Assembly: GCA_947069175.1 (NCBI GenBank) | Contig: CAMTDV010000028.1 | Location: 65,828,157-65,892,156 of the forward strand | Source of the DNA: Scalesia atractyloides | Taxonomy: Eukaryota > Streptophyta > Magnoliopsida > Asterales > Asteraceae | Length of the DNA stretch: 64,000 nt | Reading direction: 5' to 3' | In this document: in pieces, positions 44,837 through 56,789 of the stretch | How positions within the stretch are numbered: the first letter of the stretch is position 1 | Layout of the letters: each line of letters opens with the position of its first letter | The notes under the pieces: generated by a model | Databases searched by the model: none | The model's input: the letters and a program-made list of their open reading frames with translations, nothing else | What the model was told of the DNA's origin: nothing | Position numbers and translations under genes: made by a program

Positions 44837-46566
44837 AACTCCCTCTTGGATGTTGCTTGGTCTTCGGTCTTCGGTCTTTGGTCTTCATATGTTGGTCTAC
44901 ATATTGAATGGTTTGGAGTATCAACAAACTCCCCCTGCTATTCATTGATAGATCTGCTATCCAATGATTAGAGCATCAGGTCTTCAAACTTCTAAGAAAC
45001 TTCAAATCTTTCTTGTTTCCTCTTCTGACTTGTCAGATTTCTTAGTTGCTGGTCTTTTTTATGTTCTTTTGTATCAATCTGTACTCATAAAACAAATATA
45101 ATTAGAACACAAATTTATCACGGAATACACACGAAAAACTTATCATAATTTCTTTGTATGAATCGTATTCCCTGAACGAGATACACACACTCGTATGAAT
45201 TCCAGCAGCAGATTTGAGAAAAACAAGTGACCAAATCAATCAAATGACCTGGTTTATTCGTATGAGATACACACACTCAAACAAATTTCAGATTTTGGAT
45301 TTCTTTTGATGGATTACTTGTTGCAAGATATTACTTTATGAAGTTGCAATATCAAACAAATGGTTTTCTGGCGTATCTTGGTAGAAAACTTTCGAGTATC
45401 AACTTTGGCTAACTTTCAAAAAGTAATTACATAAGCAACTAAGTAAACTAGACTTAAAATCAGAATATACAGATAAACTATATATCTATTGAACAAACTT
45501 TTTTCGAGTTTCAAGGTAAGAGAATCATACCAGCTTATAATCTTTGCCAAGAACGATCTATGGTTTAAACTTCAAAATTAAACATATAAGTATTCAACTA
45601 TGATTATCGGTATTGTTGTCCACGTAAGCTCAGACTTATCAGATGAAATCATGATTATGAGATATGATTAAGGTATGAATTATACTTACTAGCCATTGTT
45701 CAACCACATCACGACACATTCCCGTATCAAGATATGCACGAGAGAAAATCTTACCGGTGAGTATACTGCTTTATCATCTGTTTTGACGTATATGAATGAT
45801 GTGAGATACTCACTTATTTTTGATTGAAAACAAGCCCTTTGTGATTTAATCACTTACTGATGAGGAACTTGATTTTCATATGCATGCAGGGCACAGGAGT
45901 AAGTCCGTGAACAGGTTAGTACCATCGTACCGACAAAGAGACAACTTAGCTCCCGCATAAGCTGTGATATTTTATCACTTATTTTGGGGATATGATATTT
46001 TTTTCACTTATTTGATGGTCAAATGCAATATGTACACGTATGTATGATATCATGGAAGTTCTAGACTTGCACTACAGTTATTTTCGGCAAAAGATTCAAC
46101 CATGATACCCAGATGATAAGCAAGCATAAAGACCGTATATCTTAGATCCTCGGCACTCTATCAAATGAGATTTCGGTACCAAGATCATATGCCAATGAAT
46201 GGTTCCCACCTGGCATTCTGTCTGTTAGGTTTATATCAACCTGCACATTTTAGTCTGATTGTGAGCCTACCGATACATCATTAGCAAAGCTACTTATCAA
46301 TCTTCTTTCTATGCTTCTAACCATTTCTGACAGATTTACCGTTGAATTTCATCATCTTCAACTTATCCAAGAAACTCATTTTGATTTTGTTATTGTTTTT
46401 GTATTTTTCTGAATTTTTATCCCCCTTAAACAAAGAAGGTAAATAAAAGACATATTTTTGTATTTTCTTGAAATTTACTCCCCATAAAATATAAAACTGA
46501 AAATCTTTTTGTAGTTTTAGATTTTTAGAAAAGAATTTACAAAAATAGTTAGCCATGGTTGAGTTA
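44837..46566 (-). other. 3' untranslated region of copia C with two polypurine tracts
   Basis: Non-coding between the RNase H end and the 3' LTR. On the minus strand AAGAGGGAGTTT abuts the LTR (about 44,837-44,848). A second tract, AGCAGGGGGAGTTTGTTGAT (44,920-44,939), lies about 90 bp inside and is also followed by a TTGATAC-type LTR start. The rest is AT-rich with no ORF recognised. Confidence 0.65.
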
Positions 46567-49500
46567 CTCGGGTTTCACCTTGATGCCATTGACCAAGAGC
46601 AGATAATCAAAACGTGATTTATCAAAAGCTTTGGTAAAAAGGTCGGCACGTTGGTGATCAGTGTGGATTTTAACAACATCGATAAGTCTCTTTTCATAAC
46701 AATCTCGTATGAAATGATACTTAATCTCAATGTTTTTGTTTTTGAATGCTGTACAGGATTCCGAGTGATCTGTAAAGCAGCTTCATTATCAACAAAAATA
46801 GGAGTAGTAAGAAATTCAAAACCGTAGTCGCGCATTTGCTGTTGAATCCATAGAACTTGAGAGCAGCAACTAGAAGCTGATATATACTCAGTCTCACATG
46901 TTGATGTAGCTACACAAGTCTGCTTTTTTGCATTGCCACGTGACTAGGCGATTTCCCAAGAACTGACATCCCGCTGTTGTAGATTTTGCATCGATTTTGC
47001 AGCTTCCATGATCAGAATCACTGAATGCTGTCAGATCAAAGTTATCATCCTTAGGGTACCATAGACCAGTGTCAGGGCGTCCCTTCAAATAACGAAAGAT
47101 CCTTTTTACAGCCATCAAATGAGAAACCTTCAGACTAGACTGATAGCGCGCCAGAAGGCATGTTGGGTACATTATGTCGGGTCTTGAAGCAGTAAGATAC
47201 ATGAGAGAACCGATCATAGTACGGTAGAGAGATGGTTCTACATGTTCACCCATTCCGTCTGGAGTAATCCCATGATTTTGAGCTAATGGAGTTCCCAAAG
47301 GCTTTGAGCCGTCCATCTGAAATCATTTGAGAATATCTCCTACGTACTTGGTTTGATGGATAAAAATCCATTCCTTTGATTGGTGAACCTGCAAACCTAA
47401 AAAGAAAGTCATTTCTCCCATAGCGCTCATCTCGAACTTCTCCTGCATAACCTGTTCGAATTCTTTGCACATTCGAGTGTTAGTAGACCCAAATATAATA
47501 TCATCAACATAAAGCTGTACTAGCAGCAAATCCTCGTCCCGTTCCTTGATGAAGAGAGTACAATCGATCAGGCCTCGTCGAAAACCATTCTTTAACAGAT
47601 CGGTAGACAACGTTTCATACCAAGCCCTCGGAGCTTGATGAAGACCATATAACGCCTTGTTGAGAAGCCAAACCTTGTCAGGATGGAGATGATCTTCAAA
47701 GCCTGGCGGTTGCTCAACATATACTTCCTCTTCTACCACACCATGAAGAAATGCACTTTTCACATCCATCTGATAAACGGTGAACTTCTTGAAGGACGCA
47801 TAAGCCAAAAAGATTCTTATGGCCTCAAGTCGTGCAACTGGTGCATAAACTTCATTGTAATCAATCCCTTCGACCTGATTAAAACCTTGAACAACCAATC
47901 GCGCTTTATTTCTCACAACAACACCTCGGTCATCCTTCTTGCACTTGTACACCCATCATGTACCAATCTTCTTGTAGTTGTCAGGCCTGTCAACCAATTT
48001 CCAGACGCCTAACTTCTGAAACTGCTGAAGTTCTTCCTGCATGGCTTCAACCCACGAGTCTTCTTTCATTGCCTCCTTCCAAGATTTTGGTTCGACTTGG
48101 AACACATAGCAGGCAAAAGACCAATCATTCAGACCACCAGATTCCCTGATTTCCGAATACAATCCAGCATTCTGGTTGTTTCGAAGCTGATTACGAGTCT
48201 GCACACCACTCTGCACATCTCCAATAATATTCTGATGAGGATGGATATTATGAATTCGAGTTTCTGCCACATCAGGAACCCGAGAGTTTATACCCAAATT
48301 GTTGATATTCAGATCAACAGTTAAATCGAGAGCTGGATTTGATGACGTTGTAGATGCTTGACCTTCAGTCGTTCCTTGAGGTGGAATATTTGACGTACCA
48401 TCTGAAACTCCAGGAACTGCTCTAGAGGTAGCTTCATTTGCATCATGAAACTCATCTTCTTCTGATGAAACATTATGATCCGCTGCGTCTTCGAATTCCT
48501 CATTTTGAACAAGATTGTTAACCGAAGTCGACACTTGAGGGTTAACAATAATTGGTCGAACCAATGATGAGTCTACTGCTGTATCACTTTCCAATAACAT
48601 CTGAGCAGTAGCTGTTGCATCATCAAAAGTTGGCAGATTAAAGGAGTCAAACAGCCCATCGTAGTCGAACATCCAAGGAGCACCCGGAGCTCTTACCGCT
48701 TCTGTATATCTCTGAACCTTAACTTCACCCCATTCTTCAATCTTCTTTGAAGACAAATTCCACACCCGGAAATTAGGAGTAACATATCCAAGAAAGAATC
48801 CTTCGATAGCTTTCAGGCCAAACTTTCCATGTGGGTCGATCATAGTGCTTGGAGCTCCAAAATGTTCTAAGAAAGAAATATCCGGTTTCCTTTTATGTAA
48901 TAACTCAAAGCATGTCTTCTCATGTCTCTTCACCATCAGAACTCTATTCATCACGAAGTATGCAGTAGCAATAGCTTCCCCCCAAAATTGAACAGGAAGT
49001 TCTGATTCTACTAACATGGTTCTTGAAGTTTCAATAAGAGTTCTATTCTTCCTCTCAGCGACACCATTTTGTTGTGGAGTATATCCAGAACTGTACTCAT
49101 GCAGAATACCCTTTGAGGAACAGTACTCATCCATAACTTGATTCTCGAATTCTGTGCCATTGTCGCTTCTGATTCTCCTTACTTTCAGATTGTACAAATT
49201 TTCCAACAGAGTCAGGAGATTCTTGAGGATAGTAGGAACTTCACTCTTGTGTGCCTACATGTTTACCCATGAAAATCTGGAATAGTCATCAGTAATTACC
49301 AGACAATAAGAATCACCAAAGGTTGTCTTGTGTTTCATAGGTCCAAAGAGGTCCATATGAAGACGTTCCAGTGGCATATTCACAGTGTTGATCTTCTTCA
49401 CGGGATGGGACTTTCTTGCTTGCTTCCCTTTCTGGCATGATACACAATTGTCTTGAAGATGAAAATTCTTCACTGGTACACCCTTCACTAGATTGTTCTT

Positions 49501-50000
49501 CACCAAATAGTTCATTTTTCTCAGGTGAATGTGTCCCATACGTCTATGCCAAGAGATTGATTCCTTCCCGGTGGCTTTAGAGACAAAACATGTGACTTGT
49601 GCAGATGTTGTAATAGCTTGGCTCATATCAAGAATATACAAATCATTAATTCTTGGAGCCGACAGGAGAATCCATTCCTTGGAGATCTTGAATCCAGGCT
49701 TTAGCACATAACATCCGGCATCATTAAAATGTACCGTGAATTACAATCACAGATTTGAGAAACGCTAAGAAGATTGTGATCAATTTGCCGCACATAATTG
49801 ATCTTGTCGAAGCTCACAACACCATTGGAGACTATTCCTTCTCTAGTGATGTATCCACCTTTGTCACTAGCAAAAGCAACATAACCACCCCTTATGCTTT
49901 TCACATCATATAGGAGCCGCAAGTCGCCCGTCATGTGCCTTGATGCTCCACTGTCAACAATCCAATGACTATTTACAGTTCCTCCTGGAACACCCTGCAC
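46567..50000 (-). pseudogene. pol region of copia C (protease, integrase, RT, RNase H)
   Basis: Protease: WIVDSGASRHMTGD (near 49,950). After a one-base slip near 49,720 comes integrase, with the zinc-binding SWHRRMGHIHLRKM...CVSCQKGKQARKSHP and core blocks LHMDLFGPM, RIRSDNGTEFEN and YTPQQNGVAERKNRTL. An in-frame TAG at about 49,253 interrupts it. RT starts after a TGA at 47,953-47,955 with VYKCKKDDRGVVVRNKARLV, then YQMDVKSAFLHG and catalytic YVDDIIFGS. Another TGA lies near 47,320. RNase H has MYLTASRPDIM, SDSDHGSCKIDAKSTTAGC and, after an extra base in an A run near 46,935, FVDNEAALQITRNPVQHSKTK, with a further slip before the end. The order IN-RT is diagnostic of Ty1/copia. It is non-functional as read. 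Confidence 0.92.
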
Positions 50001-50016
50001 TTTGCATCAAACAAGA

Positions 50017-53000
50017 TTAGTTTGAGATGGGGACCCAATCCTTAGTGGTCTTGGGTCGTCCCTTATCATCAAGAAATGTAATCTCAATTTCTTGATGATT
50101 AACAAACTGAGAAACTCCTTTTGAACCATTACTGGTCTTCTGTTTCCAAGATCCTTCTTTATTACCAGATTTACTATTATTTATAGTTTTAACAGTGTCT
50201 CGTTTTATTGACTTTGAAGATCTTTGATCCTTTTTCGAAGAATCCAATTTTAAAGCTTTCTCAACTGCTTTTACTTGTTTACGTTTTTGTTTCTCTTTTT
50301 GATCCTTAATGATTCGTTTATCTTGAGTCGGAGAAATAGATTTACGTTTGCAAGTTGGTTCATGAGGGGTTTTCTCTATACATCTTGATTTGGCTGGATT
50401 TTGACAATCCTTTATAATGTGGCCAAATTCTCCACATTTGAAACATGTTCTCCTCTCAACAAAACTAGGAGATCGTGTTTCTCGGCTTGATGTTGAACTT
50501 GTGGGTCTTGAGGTACCGGATTCATTACATCCATCAGTGTGTTGGGTGTAATTGTTTTGACTGTTTCCTTTCAAAATCTTAACTTTCTTTACAAAATCAA
50601 CATTAGATTTTCCTTGAAAAGTTTCGACTTTATCGGTACCTTTAGAATTCACAAATTTAACAGTTTTAGCCTTTTTCTGGTAACGAGAGTCTTTTGCTTC
50701 AACCTTGGTTGAGATGTAGGCTTTTCAACTCGCTTCCATTGTTTTTCTGTTGAAGCGATAATGGTTGTGATTTGGTGGACTTTTTCTTCTCTAAAGGTTT
50801 GGTTGTTGACTTTTCAAAAACCTGATCTATAGAGATTGGATTTACGTTTTTAATTGGAAAATCTTTGTTTGAAAGATTTTCTTATCTCCAACCAAAGTAT
50901 ACAACACATATCTGCTTCATCTGTCGACACTTGTGTCTTGACAGATTTCTTAGGAACGGTCTCTTGATTCTCAACAGATTGAGTACTAGGAGTAGCAGAA
51001 GATTCTACTCTTTTCCTTTCATCAAGAGGCTGATCATGCTCATCATTTCTTGATTCATCATCTGATTATCATCCTCTTCTTCATCAGACGATGAACTTTC
51101 TGGCTTGCTCGGTTCTTGAGAGGAATTGCCTAGTTTGAACCCTAACCCTGCTGCGAATTCCTCAGGATTCAAAGGTACAGAGGGTTCAAAACGAGGCATC
51201 TCTTCTTCATCAAGCATTTTAGTATAGTTGTGTTTCATTAGGGGTGGACACGACTTATACCCTATGCATTGAGCATCCCCTTTAGTTTTTGAACTTCAAT
51301 AATATGATCAAGCACATATTGGGAGTTAGAATAACTTTCCAATTTGCGTTTGATCGAATCATATTCGCATTTGGCGATGGCTAACTCTTTCTTTGTTTCT
51401 TCTAGGAGATAATGTAGTTATTAATTACTATCTGTTTATTCAAAACTGTTTTTGTCAATTCAGAAACACTTTTCTTAAGGGTTTCTATTACAGATTTGAA
51501 TTCATTTTCATTTCTAGTTAGCGCCAAATTCGTCTCTTTGCATTTTGATAGTTCAAGAACTAAATTTTGATTATGACTGTTGACAGTTTCATATTTTATT
51601 TTCAATTCAACACAGTCATTGCAAACAGTAGGAGGTTCAGAATTTACCTGTTTTGAAGAACCTTCAACAATTGCCATAAAGGGTTTGTGATGAGGAGAAG
51701 CTGCACCATCTGTAAGAGTGTCTCTGTCTCTTTTCCCGCAACTTCTGCATTCCTCGTCATGCCTACCTTTTCAGATTTCAACATCTCAGCTTCACTCAGC
51801 AACTATTCAACCTCAGCATCACTTCCTTTCTTCACATCAGAATCAGATCCATAACCATCTGAACTTGAACATTCTTCATCAGAACTACCAGCATCCCCAG
51901 ATGTATCATCGATATTTGGAGTATTGATGCTGTGATCATGCTTTATTTGATCCATGATCCTTCCATAGCATGCAGTTCTTCCGTTGTTCTCTGTTTCAAC
52001 TGTACTGACCAATCGCATCCTTCATCAGACTGAACTACCAAAGCTCTGTGCGTGTTTGAAGGTCCTGATTGATTGGTGTTGTTAGAGTTGCCAACAACTA
52101 CTATTCTTCTTTGTTTTGTACTGTGTTGGAGGTTGAGACTGATTTCAAAAGGGGTTGTGATTTCCTTCCTTGCTGGGTCTTGTGCATTCTCGCTTAAAGT
52201 GACCTCTTTCTCCGCAGTTAAAGCAAGTGACGGCGGTTTTGTCAAAGCCTTATTTTGTATCCTTCTTGCTTTCCAAACTGGTTCTACCTGTTCTTCTCAT
52301 ATAATCCTTCGCTCTTCTCATAGCACTTGCAAATGCCCACTTGATGTCCATTAGCTCCATTTCATCTCTGTCAATTTGTTCATACTCTTCGTTTGTCAAA
52401 TTGATGTTCCATATTTGACCTGCAACTAAACTACAATACACACTGACCATGGTATTTAGAAGTTCCACATGTTCCTGTGCAACTTCTATGTTGATTTTGG
52501 AGAGATTTGACGTGTCAAGTTTACAGTGTTGGGATTTGCATATTGACAGTTGCTTCCATAGAAAGCTTGTTGAGGAGCTTGCTGTGGAGCTTTATGCGCT
52601 AAGTCCCTTGGCTGTGGAAGGAAGACTTTCGGATCAAAAGCTTGTCGTAGGCTTGATTACTCGAACTTGTAGACTGACTTGATGGAACTGGTTGGAGTAG
52701 AAAAGGGTTCACGTTTGACACAAACGCGGTTTGCAGCTTCGTTCGACTGAGCTTGTACCTGCATTTATACCTCCAAAATACATTTCAGGGTTTTGTGGAG
52801 CAGAGACTCGTTGTGCCTTCTGGAGTTCTTCTTCATTCTTGTTCTCCAGTTTCTGCACAAATTCATAAATACTAATTGAGTCCAAAACACCTGTAGGTTT
52901 TAAAAGATCAATAAATTGACCCCATTTCGGTGGTAAAGCATCAGCAAATCGCATCACAATTTCTTATGGTGCTGCTAACACTTTATACGAGTACATTTCA

Positions 53001-53621
53001 CTGAGAAGATGATAAAAACGAGTGGTCATATCATTCAAGGTTTTGTTCCCATGAACATGAAACCTTCAAACTCTTTCTTGAGCAGATCATGCCGAATCTT
53101 CCTGGTAGCAGCATTACCTTCACCTCTTGCTTCCAAAGTGTCGCACAAATTTTTCGTTGTAGTACAATACACAAACTGATGATAAATTTCTTTATGCAGA
53201 GCTTGTGTGAGGATAGCAAATGCCTTTTTCTCTAGATCGTAAGCTTTCTTGTCACCTTCGACTAGATTGGCCAATGTGGTTGGATTTGATCCAGCTTCTT
53301 CAAGTGCTTTATTGTAGGGGGTATTGAAACACGTCACAATTCCTTGTTTTGACCGAGAACATACGTATGGAAACGACTTTTCCATGAAGGATAATAGTTC
53401 ATGTGATTTAACTTCGGCGGTCGATTATTACTCCCTGTTTCACTTTCGCTCACTAACAGAGTTTGGATGCTTTGATTTTGATTCGCAACACATGCCTATT
53501 GATTTGCAGAGATCATTGCTGTATGTTGAGACATCAAAGATTTTACCCATGATGTTGCGGAGCTTTGCGAAGACTCCTGATTTGAGCTTGAACAATTCCA
53601 ATCCCACGGGTTAGAACTCAT
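50017..53621 (-). pseudogene. gag region of copia C, with two separated zinc knuckles
   Basis: The ATG at 53,619-53,621 gives MSSNPWDWNCSSS. Capsid blocks follow in shifting frames: KLNHMNYYPSWKSRF, QALHKEIYHQFVYCTTTK, EGNAATRKIRHDLLKKEFEG, FADALPPKWGQFIDLLKP and IYEFVQKLENKNEEELQKAQ. A first zinc knuckle, CFNCGERGHFKREC (about 52,190-52,235), is followed by DEGCDWSVQ, a Ser/Asp-rich stretch, and a coiled-coil region (LELSKCKETNLALTRNENE). An acidic stretch and a second knuckle, CFKCGEFGHIIKDC (50,402-50,443), precede a Lys-rich tail. A long gag with two widely spaced knuckles suggests a SIRE-like copia lineage. At least five frame changes are visible. The tail ends DWVPISN just before the protease. 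Confidence 0.8.
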
Positions 53622-54280
53622 TATATTTTCTTGTTTTATGCAAATTTAAAGGTTTAAAGTTTCAAAATTATAATTACCTTTTAAAATTCACAGATCTGAA
53701 AATATGACAAATTCTTAAAATCACAAAGCTTTGAAAAACACGAAAAATAAACAACAACTGTTTCGTGCGAGACAGCTGTTTCTGCGAAACAGGATGTTTC
53801 CTGCGAGACAGTTGTTTCCTGCGGGACAATGATGTTTCGTGCGGATCAGATGTTTCGCATGAAACTTTTCAGTCCACAAATTGTTTTGTTCAGCGTTTTT
53901 TCATAGGAATCTTTTCAGAAATGGTTTGGTGAAAAATTTCCTTTCTTGTGTACACCTGCTTTTTCGAAAATACCTGTTGTCTTACCCACTTTTAGTTAAA
54001 ACACAGATTTTTAACAGTCCACAGCCAAGTCCAGATCCCAGTCAGAAAATGTCAGCCTTACCAAACTGAATCAGATTCAAATTTTTGCAGATTTCTTCTT
54101 CAAGGGTGTTCTTCAGAAAAATTTTACCATAAAATTTTCTGCATGTAGCAGATTTTAACCAAGTTTTAAGTTAGTTAACTATCCAAAACTTATGTTTTCT
54201 GCTTTCAGAAATTCATCCAAACTAGCTCAGACACAACTAAGCCTGGTTTTGAACAAGAAAGAGCCAAAGCTCTGATACCA
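53622..54280 (-). other. 5' leader and primer-binding site of copia C
   Basis: On the minus strand TGGTATCAGAGCTTTGGCTC (54,262-54,281) follows the 5' LTR and is the initiator Met-tRNA binding site. The leader to gag contains a cluster of GTTTCNTGCGARAC-like units at 53,758-53,875, resembling the LTR palindromes. There is no ORF on the sense strand. Confidence 0.75.
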
Positions 54281-54282
54281 CT

Positions 54283-54999
54283 TGTAGGTCCACCTGCGGA
54301 TGTCAAACCTATTCCTTGTTCATATAACATACACACAAGTGCGGAATCCAAGTGTGCATGCAACCAAAACAAAGTAAAGAACACGGGGTAACCAAAGATT
54401 CACTATCGTGATTAATGATTGAGAACAAGTACAAAAATATACACACAATGCTCGTATGACTCAAACAAACTTGATGTGTTCTTGTGTCTTAGTCTTCACC
54501 AGAAATGCTGAGAGGCTCACTGGACCAACCAACTAACCTTGCTCAACCTGCCAACTAACTCTGACTGAGAGGTGCATGTCTGCTTATATAGTGTCTGTCT
54601 AGATTTTCGTACGAATCACGATACTAGACATACGAAACACACTATTTCACACGAGACACATATCCAGAATTTTGGTACGGAACATCTGTTTCGTACGAAA
54701 TACATTGTTTCGTACGAAACCATTCATTGTTTCATACGAAACATGTGACTCTACGAAACCTATGACTCGCACAGAATTCTCATTCTTGGAGAACGTGTGT
54801 AGACATGATGTTTACAAGACTCAACGGTATGCACACGATGCAACCGATTAACACAGACAAGCTAAGATGTCATACTAGATCAAGATAGAAGGATATCTCG
54901 ATCTATTCGACACGACCAAACCTATACAGACACTTGAGCAAAGACCGTACAATTACAACTGTAACTAAGAACAAGCGACAGACACAATACTGTATCAAA
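54283..54999 (-). repeat. 5' LTR of copia C
   Basis: About 717 bp. Palindromes TTTCGTACGAAA/TTTCATACGAAA lie at 54,688-54,760. On the minus strand TATATAAGCA (54,583-54,592) is a good TATA box for the element transcript. Confidence 0.92.
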
Positions 55000-55462
55000 G
55001 ATGTGCCAACGGCTCCAAAGAAAAGAGGAGGTTCAAAAAGATCAAAAACTTCTGAGTCCGGGAACTACACTACTTCTAACGATGGTATATCAAGCAACAT
55101 GCCCGAATTGAATCTTAACGACCTACCCGATGAAGAACCCGAACAAGCTGATACACCCACAAGGCCGCATCGCAAGAAAAGTGGTGAATCGTCAAGCAGA
55201 GGAAAGGAAGCGTGGTGGACTCCATCACCGAATTCAAAGCGGCTAGGTTGGTGAATGGCGAGCCAAAGAAAGAAAAAATAAACTTGCGGCTTCAAAACTT
55301 AAACGTGGCGAGGCGTATATTACACACTTAACCGAAAACCAAAAAATAGTGATTTAAACGTCATGTTAACAACCACACGACACTCTTAACGAACCCTTTA
55401 GGTCGATCATACTTCAACGCAAACGCGAAATAGGTGAAAAGTGGGGTTGGGAGATGCCGTAG
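55000..55462 (+). pseudogene. Harbinger Myb-like ORF, piece 3 of 3 (C-terminal)
   Basis: It begins at the right edge of element C with DVPTAPKKRGGSKRSKTSES, typical of the NAM-associated C-terminal region of Harbinger Myb-like proteins, then LNLNDLPDEEPEQ and RPHRKKSGESSSRGKEAWW. A frame slip near 55,220 moves the coding from a dead end to DSITEFKAARLVNGEPKKEK. Later text QRKREIGEKWGWEMP ends at TAG 55,460-55,462, the usual terminus of this family. The region is charged and probably helical. Joined to pieces 1 and 2 it would complete the usual domain order, but the gene has several stops and slips in addition to the two insertions. Confidence 0.75.
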
Positions 55463-55703
55463 AATTTTTGTTTTTTTTTTACTTTGCAATGTTTAGTTTC
55501 TTTTTACTTTGTAATTTAAGGTTTTTTAATATAATATTTATTTAAATGAAATTGTTATTGTTAATTTATTTATTTAAAAAAAACCACCATTAGTGAAGGG
55601 CACCCTTAATAATGTCCATCACTAGTGATGGAATGAAGTTCGATGACGTGGCGGAACATGATTGACTGTGGTGAGTGATGGAAAGTGGAGCACCTCCACC
55701 CCC
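55463..55703 (+). other. 3' end of the Harbinger element
   Basis: AT-rich 3' untranslated stretch, then the terminal region ending CACCTCCACCCCC before the TAA flank. No ORF. Confidence 0.55.
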
Positions 55704-55706
55704 TAA

Positions 55707-56585
55707 TGCCGTCCGTAATGGGGCGGTATATACCGCCGGATTGCCCCATAACGCCCCATAGTGCCCGGCCACACCGCTATGGCCAGCGCTATGGGCTAAT
55801 TTTTTTGCTGCTCGTGAAAATCATCACGCCTTGGCCCATCCTCCCCCACTCACACACATATATATAATGCCCAATACATATATAACCTCACTACACCCTT
55901 TTGTGATATAAAGCCCCTCTCTTATGCGTTTCACGAGTTGCGCATAACGCTCTCTAAAAGGCTTTATGAATACACATGTTAAATGTTCTAAGGAGGAGAA
56001 AGTGAATGACACTTAAGTAACGATTCAACATCTCTATATATGAAAACAAAGACCTAGAAATCAAGGAATGATGAATTAATTTCTAGTTTAATTTTTTTAG
56101 TGTATGTCCCTTTTCTTTTCTACTAAAAATCTAAAATCATACATTCACTCTTGTACTGATGCCCATATGCACACTTCTTCAAGAAGATGCAGAAAAAAGG
56201 ACGCCTTGATGCACCTTGCATACATCCTTCGTTTTAGTCGTTGCGACACAATTAGCTAATAGCTAGATGCGCATTGGGACTTGGTGCGCTTTTTAAACAC
56301 AACTTACATTCAAAAATTAGAATGAACTATGGTACCATCCGAGATAGACAAAAGTTACACTTGAATCGCTTAAAACATACTTAAGATACTTCAAACTACA
56401 CTATTCTAACAACCAATTTAAGAAACTCTAACACGGATATACGGAATGCAGTTAGGAAATAGTTAAGAGAAGATTTGAATTGGTAAAAACAAGATTCAGT
56501 AGTGAACAATCCACTCAAAGATTGAAAACTGGCAAAATACCATGGTGGTCCATGAAGAAGTTTTTATATGAAGGGATCAAGGGAT
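55707..56585. other. Intergenic DNA with palindrome-rich left end
   Basis: GGCGGTATATACCGCC (about 55,724-55,739) is a perfect 16-bp palindrome. Related GCCCCATA and CGCTATGG words repeat through 55,800, suggesting a small unclassified MITE. At 55,930-56,310 GCGCATAAC and GGTGCGCTTTTTAAA words recall a degenerate plant repeat. No gene seen. Confidence 0.4.
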
Positions 56586-56789
56586 GATACATGGATCTAT
56601 GAAATAGAAGATACAGCGGGCGCACATTGGCTGATTTGGTTCTTAATAGCTTATGCCACATTTTGGTTCCTGTGGAAAGCGTGGAATGGCTCACTTTAAA
56701 AAATCAAAGCTCGTGTAGATTCTGTGGTTGAAGACCTTAGGTCTCAATTGAATTTGTGGATTCGAAAAAGATCATCCTGTTATGCTATG
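56586..56789 (+). pseudogene. Possible L1-type LINE C-terminal remnant
   Basis: The plus strand reads ATFWFLWKAWNGSL and then, after one stop, KIKARVDSVVEDLRSQLNLW with IRKRSS. This resembles the extreme C-terminus of plant L1-like LINE proteins after the zinc-binding RVT domain. It is cut at 56,790 by a copia LTR. The match is short, so this is tentative. Confidence 0.4.

Larger units (their letters stand above)
44124..54999 (-). mobile_element. Copia element C, complete with LTRs, coding-defective
   Basis: LTRs 44,124-44,836 and 54,283-54,999 begin TGTAGGTCCACC on the plus strand and end TGTATCAAA. A strict TG...CA reading would end two bases earlier. The flanks GATGG and GATGT agree at 4 of 5 bases. 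The primer-binding site lies beside the right LTR, so the element reads on the minus strand: gag (two zinc knuckles), protease, integrase, RT, RNase H, the copia order. The LTRs differ at roughly 25-30 positions in about 715, several-fold more than in element B, so C is older. It interrupts the Harbinger gene between pieces 2 and 3. Confidence 0.92.
24381..55703 (+). mobile_element. PIF/Harbinger element split by two nested LTR retrotransposons
   Basis: The outer ends read GGGCATGGGGCGCT (24,381) and, complemented, GGGGGTGGAGGTGCT (55,703). They are flanked by TAA on both sides (24,378-24,380 and 55,704-55,706), the target preference of this superfamily. Removing element A (25,430-about 44,031) and element C (44,124-54,999) leaves about 1.85 kb. 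It carries one gene, a Myb/SANT-like ORF with a C-terminal NAM-associated-type region, and no DDE transposase, so the element was non-autonomous. Inverted ends are short and imperfect, so the exact borders rest mainly on the TAA flanks and the coherent interior. Confidence 0.7.

Noticed and set aside
55824..56012. Minus-strand 62-codon frame as a gene
   Set aside because: No recognised family. It overlaps a GCGC-word repeat region and lacks a plausible gene structure.
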